A DNA stretch of 64,000 nucleotides, from positions 3,221,369 to 3,285,368 of the forward strand of contig NZ_CP100445.1 in the NCBI RefSeq assembly GCF_024227435.1. The letters run 5' to 3'. Position numbers and translations under genes: made by a program. Position 1 is the first letter of the stretch, and every line of letters begins with the position of its first letter. This DNA is from Natrinema caseinilyticum. GTDB lineage: Archaea > Halobacteriota > Halobacteria > Halobacteriales > Natrialbaceae. Shown here in pieces: positions 31,276-40,663 of the stretch. Below the pieces are notes generated by a model that saw only the letters and a list, made by a program, of their open reading frames with translations, was not told where the DNA came from and did not search any database.

Positions 31276-33183
31276 ATGCAGTACAAACCCCTCGAGAAAT
31301 ACGGCGCGATCGGCGACCGGAACGCGATCGCCCTGGTCGGTCGAGACGGCTCGATCGACTGGTGTCCGCTGCCGCACGTCGAATCTCCGAGCGTCTTCGC
31401 CGCGCTGCTCGACGCGGACCGCGGCGGTCGCTTTGCAATTCGTCCTGCGCAGTCGTTCGACTCGGTCCAGCGGTACCGCGATCGGACGAACGTCCTCGAG
31501 ACGACGTTCCAGACCGCCGGCGGGAGCGCGACCGTGACCGACTTCATGCCCGTGCCCGAGGCGACCGGGTCGACCGACCTGCCGCCGGCCCTCTTCCGGA
31601 AGGTGACGTGCGAGTCCGGGCCGCTCGAGCTCGAAATCGCGTTCGATCCGCGCTTCGACTACGCGCGGGACGTCCCCGAGATCGAACCCGTTGCCGACGG
31701 CGTCGTCGCAGTGGGCGACGACGAACGGGCGGTCCTCTCGAGCGACGTTCCGCTCGCGCCGTCGTCCGACGACCCTGGAGCGAACGGGGCGGTGACGCTC
31801 GAATCCGGTGAGACGAGCTGGTCGGTGCTCGGCTACGACGAAACGATTCCGCTGGAGCTGGCGCGATTTCAGGAGATACTCGACGGCGTCGTCGACTACT
31901 GGCGGGGGTGGACCCACGACTGCGACGGGTCGGACTGCCCCGTCGGCGGTCCGTGGCACGACCTCGCGACGCGCTCGTCGCTCGTTCTCAGGCTGCTCTT
32001 TCACGGAGAGACGGGCGCGGTGTGTGCTGCACCGACGACCTCGCTCCCGGAGGACCTCGGCGGCGTCCGCAACTGGGACTACCGGTTCAACTGGATTCGC
32101 GACGCGGCCTTCACCGTCCGCGCGCTCTCCGAACTGGGCCACCTCGAGGAGGCGCGGTCGTACTTTCAGCTGTGTCTCGATCACTGCCGACATCACGATC
32201 CCGCGTCGGTTCCGCCGGTTTACGGACTCCACGGCGGCGGCGACTTCGAGGAACGCGTGCTCGATCACCTCGAGGGATACCGCGGATCCGCCCCCGTACG
32301 CATCGGCAACGCGGCCAGGGAGCAACACCAACTCGACGTCTACGGCGAGTTGATCCTCGCCATATACGAGAGCGTTCGCTACGGCGAAGCGGTGACGACC
32401 GACGATTGGGCGGTGATGTGCGACCTCATCGAGTACGTCTGCGAGGGGTGGGACGAACCCGACGCGGGTATCTGGGAGATGCGCACCGACCGGGAGCAGT
32501 TCGTCTACTCGAAGATCATGTGCTGGACGGCGCTGGACCGGGGGATCGACCTCGCCGAGGCGGCCGACCGCGTCGACGCCCCTCTCGAGCGCTGGCGGTC
32601 GTGCAGAGCGGCCGTTCGGGAGGCGATACTCGAGCGCGGGGTCAGCGAGCGGACGAACAGCTTCGTGTGGTCGTTCGACGACGAGGCCACGCTCGACGCG
32701 GCGAATCTGCTCGTCCCGGTCGTCGGTTTCCTCCCGCCCGACGACGATCGCGTTCGGGGAACGATCGACGCGACGCTCGATCGGCTGGCGACCGACGACG
32801 GACTCGTCCGACGGTACGACGGCGACGACGGCCTCCCGGGCACAGAGAGTCCGTTCGTCGTCAGTTCGCTGTGGCTCGTCACCGCCCTCGCGCTCTCCGG
32901 GCGGACCGACGAGGCGGCCGACCGCTTCGACTCCGTCCTCGAGTACGCGAGCCCGCTCGGGCTGCTGGCCGAGGCGGTCGATCCGGAGACCGGCGAACAG
33001 CGCGGCAACGTTCCGCAGGCGTACAGCCACATCGGACTCATCAACGGGGCGCTCTCCCTCGCCGACGCGGACGACTCGGCCGACGGTCCGCCGGCGTCGC
33101 CGGCACCGCTGGGTCGCGACGAATCGATCGCAGACGTCGCCTCGAACCGGGAGATCGTCCGGCGACCGACCGACACCGAATGA
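31276..33183 (+). CDS. Glycoside hydrolase family 15 protein (glucoamylase/trehalase-like)
   Basis: A 635-residue cytosolic GH15 enzyme. The N-terminal beta-sandwich opens with YKPLEKYGAIGDRNAIALVG and DGSIDWCPLPHVESPSVFAA. The alpha/alpha barrel has TTSLPEDLGGVRNWDYRFNW, RDAAFTVRAL, DEPDAGIWEMRTDREQFVYS (first acid) and the C-terminal EQRGNVPQAYSHIGLINGAL (second acid region). GH15 enzymes cut alpha-glucosidic bonds; this cytosolic branch includes trehalases and glucodextranase-like proteins. The ATG at 31276 fits; the upstream 129 in-frame codons overlap the copper gene. Followed after 6 bp by the VKOR/SPW gene and then an SDR gene: a three-gene operon. Confidence 0.93.
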   Translation: MQYKPLEKYGAIGDRNAIALVGRDGSIDWCPLPHVESPSVFAALLDADRGGRFAIRPAQSFDSVQRYRDRTNVLETTFQTAGGSATVTDFMPVPEATGSTDLPPALFRKVTCESGPLELEIAFDPRFDYARDVPEIEPVADGVVAVGDDERAVLSSDVPLAPSSDDPGANGAVTLESGETSWSVLGYDETIPLELARFQEILDGVVDYWRGWTHDCDGSDCPVGGPWHDLATRSSLVLRLLFHGETGAVCAAPTTSLPEDLGGVRNWDYRFNWIRDAAFTVRALSELGHLEEARSYFQLCLDHCRHHDPASVPPVYGLHGGGDFEERVLDHLEGYRGSAPVRIGNAAREQHQLDVYGELILAIYESVRYGEAVTTDDWAVMCDLIEYVCEGWDEPDAGIWEMRTDREQFVYSKIMCWTALDRGIDLAEAADRVDAPLERWRSCRAAVREAILERGVSERTNSFVWSFDDEATLDAANLLVPVVGFLPPDDDRVRGTIDATLDRLATDDGLVRRYDGDDGLPGTESPFVVSSLWLVTALALSGRTDEAADRFDSVLEYASPLGLLAEAVDPETGEQRGNVPQAYSHIGLINGALSLADADDSADGPPASPAPLGRDESIADVASNREIVRRPTDTE

Positions 33184-33189
33184 GTGACA

Positions 33190-34719
33190 ATGAGCGACAC
33201 AGATACCGACTCGACCGACGAACCGACCGCAGTTACGACCGATGCGCGAGAGCGCCGCCCGCGACCCGCCGGCGACGGGGCCGGGGCGGTGGGCGTGAAC
33301 GGAAGCGGCGGCGATAGCGGTGGTAGCAACGGGAACGGCGGTAACGACGGAAACGGCGACGGCGGCGGTTCGATGCGGCCGGGCGAGATGATGCTGAAAC
33401 ATCCGACGAAGGAGATCTGGCCCCAGTACGCCGTCATCTCGCTTGGCATCTGGCTCGTCGCGACGGCGCCGGCGCTGGGCTACGAGAGCGCGCTGGTGTT
33501 CTGGAACAGCGTCGTCAGTGGGCTCGTCCTGATCGCGCTCGCCGGCTTGACGATCTACCGCGAGAGCGGTTACGCGAACTACGCCAACGGCTTCGTCGGC
33601 CTCTGGCTGGTGTTCGCCCCCCTCGCGTTCTGGGCCCCGACGGCCGCCGCGTACGCCAATCACGCGCTGGTGGGCACGATGGTGATCACGTTCTCCGTCC
33701 TGATCGTGATGCGCTCACAGATGGAGGGGCCGACCGTCCCGTCGGGCTGGACGTACAACCCCTCGACGCGCGCACAGCGCGCGCCGCTGATCGCGCTCGG
33801 GATCTTCGGCTTCTTCGCCTCGTGGTACATGGCCGCCTTCCAGCTGGGCTACATCGGCAGCGTCTGGGATCCGCTGTACGAGCCGGGGACACGGGCGATA
33901 CTCACGTCGAAGGTGTCGAAGGCGTTCCCGGTCTCCGACGCCGGACTCGGCGCCGTGGCGTACTCTGTCGAGGCGCTGATGGGATTCATGGGCGACCGGC
34001 GGCGGTGGCGAACGATGCCGTGGATGGTCGCCTTCTTCGGCGTCGTCGTGATTCCGCTCGGCTTCGTCCAGGTGCTTCTGGTCATCTTCCAGCCGGTCAT
34101 GGTCGGGACGTGGTGTACCCTCTGTCTGCTGTCGGCGTTCGGCATGCTCTGGATGATCTCGCTGACCGTCGACGAGGTCGTCGCGATGGGCCAGTTCCTC
34201 CTCAGGCTGACGCAGCAGGGCGACTCCCTCTGGACCGCCTTCTGGCTGGGCGGGACCATCCCCGACGAAGAATCGGGCGTAAGCGGCGGCGCGATGCGAG
34301 CGATAGACGACTCCCCCGTTCGCGAGCCGTTCTGGGGCGTGTCGATCCCGTGGACGCTGCTGGCCGCGATGGCGCTCGGCGTCTGGCTCATGCTCTCGCC
34401 GACGATCTTCGGGACGACGGGACTCATGGCCGACAGCAGCCACCTGGTCGGCTCGCTGGTCGTCTCCGTTACCGTGATCGCGACCGGTGAGCCCGCGCGC
34501 GCGATCCGGTTTCTCAACGTCCCGCTGGCCGCGTGGATCGTCGTCGCACCGTGGGTGATCGGCGGTGGGCCGACGATCGCAGCGATCAACGCCACCGTCG
34601 CGGGGGCGCTCGTGGTGGTCTGTAGCGTCCCGCGCGGCCGGATCGAGGACCGATACGGCGGCTGGGAGCGATACGCCACCGTCGAGTTCGCCGATCGACT
34701 GAACCCGCTCAGCAGCTAA
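33190..34719 (+). CDS. VKOR-domain / SPW-repeat membrane protein
   Basis: A 509-residue membrane protein. After a disordered Gly/Asn/Asp N-terminus (to about residue 60) comes a pair of helices of SPW-repeat type (WPQYAVISLGIWLVATAPAL ... FWNSVVSGLVL). The central part is a vitamin K epoxide reductase-like domain with the redox pair C309/C312 (GTWCTLCLLSAFGML), and a second SPW-like repeat region closes the protein. VKOR homologues regenerate disulfides in exported proteins using quinones. I do not see the extra loop cysteine pair of bacterial VKOR, so the redox relay may need a partner. Start ATG 33190, six bases after the GH15 stop. Confidence 0.82.
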   Translation: MSDTDTDSTDEPTAVTTDARERRPRPAGDGAGAVGVNGSGGDSGGSNGNGGNDGNGDGGGSMRPGEMMLKHPTKEIWPQYAVISLGIWLVATAPALGYESALVFWNSVVSGLVLIALAGLTIYRESGYANYANGFVGLWLVFAPLAFWAPTAAAYANHALVGTMVITFSVLIVMRSQMEGPTVPSGWTYNPSTRAQRAPLIALGIFGFFASWYMAAFQLGYIGSVWDPLYEPGTRAILTSKVSKAFPVSDAGLGAVAYSVEALMGFMGDRRRWRTMPWMVAFFGVVVIPLGFVQVLLVIFQPVMVGTWCTLCLLSAFGMLWMISLTVDEVVAMGQFLLRLTQQGDSLWTAFWLGGTIPDEESGVSGGAMRAIDDSPVREPFWGVSIPWTLLAAMALGVWLMLSPTIFGTTGLMADSSHLVGSLVVSVTVIATGEPARAIRFLNVPLAAWIVVAPWVIGGGPTIAAINATVAGALVVVCSVPRGRIEDRYGGWERYATVEFADRLNPLSS

Positions 34720-34721
34720 CC

Positions 34722-35741
34722 ATGTCAGAATCCACCGACTCTGAAGTCGTCGTCGTCACGGGTGCATCGGCCGGCGTCGGGCGAGCCACCGCTCTCGCGT
34801 TCGCCGAACGCGGCGCGAAGATCGGGCTCCTCGCGAGAGGCGAAGAGGGCCTCGAGGGCGCACGGGAGGACGTCGAACGAGCCGGCGGCGAGGCGATCGT
34901 CGTCCCGACCGACGTCTCCGATCCCGACGCGGTCGAAGCCGCGGCCGAGGCCGTCGAAGGCGCGTTCGGCCCGATCGACGTCTGGGTGAACAACGCGATG
35001 GTGTCCGTGTTCTCGCCGGCCGCGGAGATGACGGCCGACGACTACCGTCGCGTCACCGACGTCACGTATCTGGGGTACGTGTACGGAACGCAGGCCGCCC
35101 TCGAGCGCATGCGCCCGCGCGACGAGGGGACGATCGTCCAGGTCGGGTCGGCGCTCGCGTACCGCGGCATTCCGCTTCAGTCCGCCTACTGCGGCGCGAA
35201 ACACGCGATTCAGGGGTTTACCGAATCCGTGCGGACGGAGCTCATCCACGACGACTGTGACGTCCAGCTGTCGATGGTTCAGATGCCCGCCATGAATACC
35301 CCCCAGTTCGAGTGGTCGAAGAGCAGACTGCCGCGGAAACCCCAGCCGGTGCCGCCGATCTACCAGCCCGAGGTCGCCGCTCGAGCGATCACCTGGACCG
35401 TCGATCGCGGTGAAGACGAACTGTGGGTCGGACGCTCGACCCTGACGGCGATCCTGGGTAACCGCCTGATCCCGCGGCGGCTCGACGACTATCTCGCCCG
35501 CGGCGGTTACGAGTCACAGCTGACGGACGAGTCGATCGATTCCGACCGTGAGAACAACCTGTACGAACCGGTTTCGGGTGACTTCGGTGTGCACGGCCGG
35601 TTCGACGACCGGGCTCGAGATCGAAGCTACCAGCTTCGGGCGTCGATGCACCGGCGCGCGCTCGCGCTGCTCGTCGGACTCGCGGCCGCGATCGCGGCCG
35701 CGGCTCTCGGCCGGCACGCGGTGTCGACCGATCGCGAGTGA
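34722..35741 (+). CDS. Short-chain dehydrogenase/reductase with C-terminal membrane anchor
   Basis: A 339-residue classical SDR. TGASAGVG (residues 13-20) binds the nucleotide, VNNAM (89-93) is the NNAG-type motif, and the catalytic residues are S143, Y156 and K160 (YCGAKHA). The C-terminus adds a hydrophobic helix (LALLVGLAAAIAAAALG) absent from simple SDRs, so it is likely tethered to the membrane. It begins two bases after the VKOR/SPW stop and ends the operon. Proximity to the membrane redox protein hints at a joint oxidoreduction; the substrate is unknown. Confidence 0.88.
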   Translation: MSESTDSEVVVVTGASAGVGRATALAFAERGAKIGLLARGEEGLEGAREDVERAGGEAIVVPTDVSDPDAVEAAAEAVEGAFGPIDVWVNNAMVSVFSPAAEMTADDYRRVTDVTYLGYVYGTQAALERMRPRDEGTIVQVGSALAYRGIPLQSAYCGAKHAIQGFTESVRTELIHDDCDVQLSMVQMPAMNTPQFEWSKSRLPRKPQPVPPIYQPEVAARAITWTVDRGEDELWVGRSTLTAILGNRLIPRRLDDYLARGGYESQLTDESIDSDRENNLYEPVSGDFGVHGRFDDRARDRSYQLRASMHRRALALLVGLAAAIAAAALGRHAVSTDRE

Positions 35742-35771
35742 CGCGCTCGCGAGCATTCAATTAGCGCCCCC

Positions 35772-35864
35772 GTCGGTCCCGACTTGCCGTCTCGCAGCCC
35801 CTGTCGGCCCCATCTCGCCGTCTCGCAGCCCCTGTCGCCCCCGACTCGGCGTTCCGCGGTCCGC
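35772..35864. repeat. 31-bp tandem repeat, three copies
   Basis: Units start at 35772, 35803 and 35834 (GTCGGTCCCGACT, GTCGGCCCCATCT, GTCGCCCCCGACT). The first two share a 21-bp core beginning GCCGTCTCGCAGCCCCTGTC; the third is diverged. It fills most of the gap between the SDR gene and the surface metalloprotease gene. There is no spacer structure, so it is not a CRISPR. Confidence 0.8.
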
Positions 35865-35932
35865 TCGCGCTCGAGCGCCACAACCGTCGCGCTTTTTGCA
35901 ATCCCATTCGTACGGATAGCTATCCTGTCCAG

Positions 35933-37669
35933 ATGCAATCGACGTCTCCCCGCTCGTCCGTCGCCCTCTTCTCGGCGCTGCTCGCCGCGGTGGTCGTGAC
36001 CGGCGGGCTCGCCGGCCCGGCACTGGCGACCGGTGGGCCCGCCGGCCCGGAACCGGCGTCGGCCGCGGCCGCGAGCCCGACCGATCGGGCCGTCGCCGAT
36101 TCGACAGGGGCGGTCGCGTCGGCACCCCTCCAGGCGCAACGCGATCGACCCGAGAATCCCACGACGGAGGACACCGTCGGGTACGTCGCGGGCTACTGGT
36201 ACGACGACGAACTGCCGGTCGACGATCAGACGAACGCGGTCGTCGAGGACGACGAACTCGCCCCCGTCGTCTACCGGGCGATGGCCCGCGTCGAGCGCAT
36301 TCGGAACCTGACGTTCGAGGACGAGGTCTCCGTAGACGTCGTCTCTCGGGCGGAGTACCGACGGACCAACGGCGACCGATTCACGAATCTCACCGCGGCC
36401 GAGCGCTTGGAGCAGAACGTCGGCTACGAAGCGCTCTTTACGGTCGATCGGAACACGGCGGCCGCCGACGCGACGAAGTCGTTGTACGGCGGGGCCGTCA
36501 AGGGCTACTACGACCCCCAATCCGACGAGATCGTCATCGTCTCCGAAAATCCCGAGACGCCCGAACTGGACGAACTCACGCTCGGACACGAACTCGTCCA
36601 CGCCCTCCAGGACCAGCGGTTCAACCTGTCCGAACTCACCGGATCGACGCAGGACGAAACCCTGGCTACCGACGGACTCGTCGAAGGTGACGCAAAGCGG
36701 GTCGAACTCGAGTACGAGAACCGGTGTGCATACGAGTGGGCCTGCCTCAGTCCGAGCACCGACGATCGCGGTATCTCGTCCGACGTCAACTGGGGCATCT
36801 ACTTCGCCGTCTACCAGCCGTACAGCGACGGTCCCGACTACGTCACACACCGCCGCTATCAGGGTCGGGGCTGGTCGGCCGTCGACGCGGCCTACGACGA
36901 CCCGCCGACGACGACCTCGGCCGTGATCCATCCGGGCTCCGAACGCGAACCGGCGAACGTGTCGGTTCCGGACCGTTCGGGCGACGGCTGGCGACAGCTC
37001 ACCGTCGACGGCGACGCGGCGTCCGACACCGTCGGCGAAGCCGGCATGGTCGCGATGTTCGTCGCCGACGCGTTCGGATCGAACCGGCAACCGGTGATCG
37101 AGCAGGGCGACTTCCTCGACGGCGGTCCCGGGTACGACTACAATCAGTCGGTCACGAACGGCTGGGCCGGGGACCGACTGGTCGTCTACACGAACGACGA
37201 CGCGGCCAACGCGAGCGCGCCGTCGGCGGCCGGCGACGCCGGCTACGTCTGGCGGTCGGAGTGGCAGTCGGCCACTGACGCCCAGGAATTCGTCGACGGC
37301 TATCTCCGATTGCTCGAGACGCACGGAGCCGAGCAGGTCGACGACCGCCGGAACGCCTTCCGGATCGCCGACGGCGGTTACAGCGGTGCGTACTATCTCG
37401 AGCGAAACGGGTCGACGGCGACGATCGTCCGCGCGCCCTCGGTCGACGAACTGTCCGCCGTCGAGGCCGGTGTTGCACCTGCCGGCGAAGATTCCCTCGA
37501 GCTCCCGGCGAGCGACGAGTCGAACGAGTCCGACAAAATACCCGGCTTCGGGCCGTCCGCCGCGGCCGGAGCGATCTGTCTCGCCGTCCTCGGTGTCGGG
37601 ACCCGGATCGCGGTGAGTCGGGGCCGACTCCGAATCGATCCACGCGGTCGGAACAGGAACCGTGACTGA
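35933..37669 (+). CDS. Hvo_1808-family surface protein with HExxH motif and PGF-CTERM anchor
   Basis: A 578-residue exported protein. A Sec signal peptide (LFSALLAAVVVTGGLAGPALA) starts it and a PGF-CTERM sorting signal ends it (IPGFGPSAAAGAICLAVLGV then basic residues), so archaeosortase A would anchor it to the cell surface. The body carries a zinc-protease signature H219-E-L-V-H223 (LGHELVHALQDQRF) and a downstream acidic site (LVEGDAKRVELEYE) that could be the third ligand, as in gluzincins. Family members are annotated only as surface proteins. The next gene is a lipoprotein paralogue with the same motifs. Confidence 0.85.
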   Translation: MQSTSPRSSVALFSALLAAVVVTGGLAGPALATGGPAGPEPASAAAASPTDRAVADSTGAVASAPLQAQRDRPENPTTEDTVGYVAGYWYDDELPVDDQTNAVVEDDELAPVVYRAMARVERIRNLTFEDEVSVDVVSRAEYRRTNGDRFTNLTAAERLEQNVGYEALFTVDRNTAAADATKSLYGGAVKGYYDPQSDEIVIVSENPETPELDELTLGHELVHALQDQRFNLSELTGSTQDETLATDGLVEGDAKRVELEYENRCAYEWACLSPSTDDRGISSDVNWGIYFAVYQPYSDGPDYVTHRRYQGRGWSAVDAAYDDPPTTTSAVIHPGSEREPANVSVPDRSGDGWRQLTVDGDAASDTVGEAGMVAMFVADAFGSNRQPVIEQGDFLDGGPGYDYNQSVTNGWAGDRLVVYTNDDAANASAPSAAGDAGYVWRSEWQSATDAQEFVDGYLRLLETHGAEQVDDRRNAFRIADGGYSGAYYLERNGSTATIVRAPSVDELSAVEAGVAPAGEDSLELPASDESNESDKIPGFGPSAAAGAICLAVLGVGTRIAVSRGRLRIDPRGRNRNRD

Positions 37670-37723
37670 GCCTCGAGCCAATCGATCGAGTCGCCGGGTG
37701 CCGCCGGACCGACCAGCAGGCCG

Positions 37724-39226
37724 ATGAATCGAATCCGACTGCTCGCGGTTGTCGCGTTGGTGGTGCTCTCGGGGTGTACGCTCCCCGGCGAGACGACCGG
37801 ATTCGATTCCGACGGCGAACTCGGGCGCGTCGGCGAGTACGCACACGACGAGACGCTCGCGTTCGACACGGGCGGCGACCTCACCCGCGAGCAACTCGAG
37901 GCCGTCAAGTACCGAGCGATGGCGCGGATCGAGGTCGTCCGCGGGCGCCAGTTCACCCGCGACGTCGAACTCGAGGTGGTGACTCGCGCCGAGTATCGCG
38001 ACCGGCGGGCGGCCGGAACCGCGAACGCGTCGGCGTTCCGGAACGAACTCTGGCGCGGTGCGTTCGTCGTCGACGGTGAAACGGACGTCGGTCGGGCGTT
38101 CGACGACCTCTACGGCGACTCGATCCAGGGCTACTACGTCGACGATCGGATCGTGATCGTCGTCGAGGACACCGATCGGATCCGGATCGACCGATGGGTC
38201 CTGGTCCACGAACTGACCCACGCGCTGCAGGATCAGCAGTTCGGGATCTCGCGGGAGGCGGAGACGATAGACGGCATCCGAGCCGAGAACGGCGTGATCG
38301 AGGGTGAAGCGAACTACGTCACGCGTCGCTACGACCGCCGCTGTGGGGACGAGTGGCAGTGTCTTCCGGGCGGCGAGGGATCGGCGGCCACCGGCGAGGA
38401 GCTCGCCGACCGTCCCTTCGATACAGGTCTCTTCCTCTCGATCTACGTCCCGTACGCGGAGGGGCCGCGGTTCGTCGCCGATCTCGTCGAACGCGGCGAC
38501 TGGGACGCCGTCGACCGCGCTCATCGAGCCCCGCCACGGAGCACCGCCCAGTTGATCCATCCGGGCCACTATCCCGAGTCCGCGCCCGTCGAGGTCGCGA
38601 TTCCGGATCGTTCGAGCGACGACTGGCGACCGATCGAGGCGGGGACCGACGACGAGGGAGACCGCGCGGGTGCGCCCGCCCCCCGCACGGAGACGATCGG
38701 CGAGGCGACACTGTTCGCGATGCTGTGGGAAAACGGCGTGATCGACCGGCCGCTTACCGCAGGCGGGTCCGATCTGGCGCCGTACAACTACTCCCATCCA
38801 GCGACCGCGGGGTGGGCCGGGGACAGCTTCCGTGTCTACCGGCGTTCGTCGGACCCCGATCGAACGGGACACGTCTGGCGGCTCGCCTGGGACGGACCGG
38901 CGGACGCGACGGCGTTCGCGGACGCCTATCGAAGGCTCCTCGAGACCCGCGGAGCCGAAGCGGTCGAATCCGCGGGATCGACGCCCGGAACCGTCTATCG
39001 AATTTCGGACGGAGAGCCGTTTGCCGGCGCCTACCGAGTCGCCGTCGTCGACGAGACGGTCACGATCGTCGGCGCGCCGACGGTCGACGAGCTCGACGCG
39101 ATTCACGCTGCGAGGTCGGAGTCGGAGACGACCCCGACCCCGTCGCTCGAGCCTGCCTCCACCCTCGGATCGGCTGCCCGACCTCCCGGTCTCCTGGCGT
39201 CCGATCGGTCGGCGGTGACCACCTAG
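37724..39226 (+). CDS. Hvo_1808-family lipoprotein with HExxH motif
   Basis: A 500-residue paralogue of the preceding protein, but attached as a lipoprotein: signal MNRIRLLAVVALVVLSGC with the lipobox LSGC. The protease-like motif is H162-E-L-T-H166 (VHELTHALQDQQFG), followed by GVIEGEANYVTRRYD with the candidate third ligand. It lacks the PGF-CTERM tail and ends in a Ser/Pro-rich region. The 54-bp gap and equal order suggest a tandem duplication and one transcript. Keeping both the HExxH and the downstream E(G)xA motifs in both copies argues for a working metallopeptidase. Confidence 0.85.
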   Translation: MNRIRLLAVVALVVLSGCTLPGETTGFDSDGELGRVGEYAHDETLAFDTGGDLTREQLEAVKYRAMARIEVVRGRQFTRDVELEVVTRAEYRDRRAAGTANASAFRNELWRGAFVVDGETDVGRAFDDLYGDSIQGYYVDDRIVIVVEDTDRIRIDRWVLVHELTHALQDQQFGISREAETIDGIRAENGVIEGEANYVTRRYDRRCGDEWQCLPGGEGSAATGEELADRPFDTGLFLSIYVPYAEGPRFVADLVERGDWDAVDRAHRAPPRSTAQLIHPGHYPESAPVEVAIPDRSSDDWRPIEAGTDDEGDRAGAPAPRTETIGEATLFAMLWENGVIDRPLTAGGSDLAPYNYSHPATAGWAGDSFRVYRRSSDPDRTGHVWRLAWDGPADATAFADAYRRLLETRGAEAVESAGSTPGTVYRISDGEPFAGAYRVAVVDETVTIVGAPTVDELDAIHAARSESETTPTPSLEPASTLGSAARPPGLLASDRSAVTT

Positions 39227-39428
39227 CGAGCCACCAGAACCGTCACGGCAGGGACCGGACCCGTCGCCGCGCGTATCGGACCCCTTCGAACGAGTGATAC
39301 GGACGATCGCGGCGCCGATACTGCGGACACCGACGACGGGCGCCGGCGCGATCGCGGCAGGGTCGGTCGCCGTGTCTCGGTCGGCGCCAGACGGGTAGCT
39401 TTTTTGCCTCCCGGGAAAAACCGGTGAT

Positions 39429-40580
39429 ATGTCAAATCCGTTTGGAACGGTCCCCCCTGAAGCGATTCTCGAGGGGGAAGCGACCGACACCTACTTCGAG
39501 CGCACCCGGACCACGCTCGAGTACGCGGGCAAGAATCCGCGGGTGGTCGCCGAAGTGACCGCAGATCAATTTCCGACCGGGGAGTTCGAGGTTTTCACCG
39601 GCGTCGAAGACGTCGCGACGCTACTCGAGGGCCGACAACTCGACGTCGACGCGCTCCCCGACGGCCAGTTGTTCGACGGTGGGCCGGTACTTCGGATCGA
39701 GGGACGGTACCTCGAATTCGCCGAATTCGAGACGTCGTTGCTCGGTTTTTGTTCACAGCCCAGCGGGTTCGCGACGGCCGCACTCGAGGCTCGACTGGTG
39801 GCTCCGAACTCGCTCGTCCTCTCGTTCGGCGCGCGCCACGTCCACCCCGCGATCGCGTCGACGGTCGAGCGTGCGGCCTTGCTCGCGGGATTGGACGGGT
39901 TCTCCCACGTCGCGGCCGGTGAGATTCTGGGACGCGACGCGGGCGGGACGATGCCCCACGCGCTCATGTTCTGTTTCGGCGAGGGCAACCAGGCCGAGGC
40001 CTGGGAGGCGTTCGACGAGGCCGTTTCCGAAGACGTTCCCCGAATCGCGCTGGTCGATACCTTCTGGGACGAGAAAAGCGAGAGTCTCCTGGCGGCCGAA
40101 ACGCTCGGCGACGACTTAGACGGTGTTCGCATCGATACGACCGGCTCCCGTCGCGGCGACTTCGAACACATCATTCGCGAAGTCCGCTGGGAACTCGACG
40201 CCCGCGGCTACGAGGACGTCGACATCTTCTGTAGCGGCGGCCTCGAGCCCGACACCATCCGCCCCCTGCGCGAGATCGCCGACGGGTTCGGCGTCGGGAG
40301 CTACATCACCGGCGCCGATTCGGTGGACTTCAGCCTCGACATCGTCGCAATCGAGGGCGAACCCGTCTCCAAGCGGGGCAAACTCGCCGGCGTCAAGGAG
40401 GTCTATCGAACCCCAGACGGCGGCCACCACGTCGCTCTCGCGGATCGCGAGGGCCCGGCCGACGGCGATTCGTTGCTCGAGCCGCTGATTCGTGACGGCG
40501 AGGTCGTCCGCGAGTTCGATCTCGACGAGGCGACCGACCGCTGTCTCGAGGACGCCGAGACGGTCGGGTTCGGACAGTAA
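39429..40580 (+). CDS. Nicotinate phosphoribosyltransferase
   Basis: A 383-residue archaeal nicotinate phosphoribosyltransferase, which makes nicotinate mononucleotide for NAD salvage. Segments include EGEATDTYFERTRTTLEYAG, GARHVHPAIASTVERAALLA, LVDTFWDEKSESLLAAETLG, VRIDTTGSRRGDFEHIIREV and the phosphate-binding FCSGGLEPDTIRPLREIADG. A T-rich stretch (TAGCTTTTTTG) about 30 bp upstream is the likely promoter. The product of NadC and of this enzyme is the same, so the window supplies both de novo and salvage routes. Confidence 0.93.
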   Translation: MSNPFGTVPPEAILEGEATDTYFERTRTTLEYAGKNPRVVAEVTADQFPTGEFEVFTGVEDVATLLEGRQLDVDALPDGQLFDGGPVLRIEGRYLEFAEFETSLLGFCSQPSGFATAALEARLVAPNSLVLSFGARHVHPAIASTVERAALLAGLDGFSHVAAGEILGRDAGGTMPHALMFCFGEGNQAEAWEAFDEAVSEDVPRIALVDTFWDEKSESLLAAETLGDDLDGVRIDTTGSRRGDFEHIIREVRWELDARGYEDVDIFCSGGLEPDTIRPLREIADGFGVGSYITGADSVDFSLDIVAIEGEPVSKRGKLAGVKEVYRTPDGGHHVALADREGPADGDSLLEPLIRDGEVVREFDLDEATDRCLEDAETVGFGQ

Positions 40581-40663
40581 CCGACTCGAGTCCACCGTCA
40601 GTCGCCGATAGTTCACTCCCGATTCGTCGGCTTTTTTACAACGTATTCGAACTAAACGAATAT

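Noticed and set aside
31237-33663. 808-codon minus-strand open frame opposite the GH15 gene
   Set aside because: Mirror frame of a recognisable glycosidase; no motif or plausible start.
35772-35864. Possible CRISPR array
   Set aside because: Units are contiguous with no unique spacers, only three copies, and no cas genes in the window.
35627-39490. 1287-codon open frame on the minus strand opposite the two surface protein genes
   Set aside because: Arginine- and valine-rich shadow of high-GC coding DNA; the plus-strand genes have signal peptides, protease motifs and a sorting signal.
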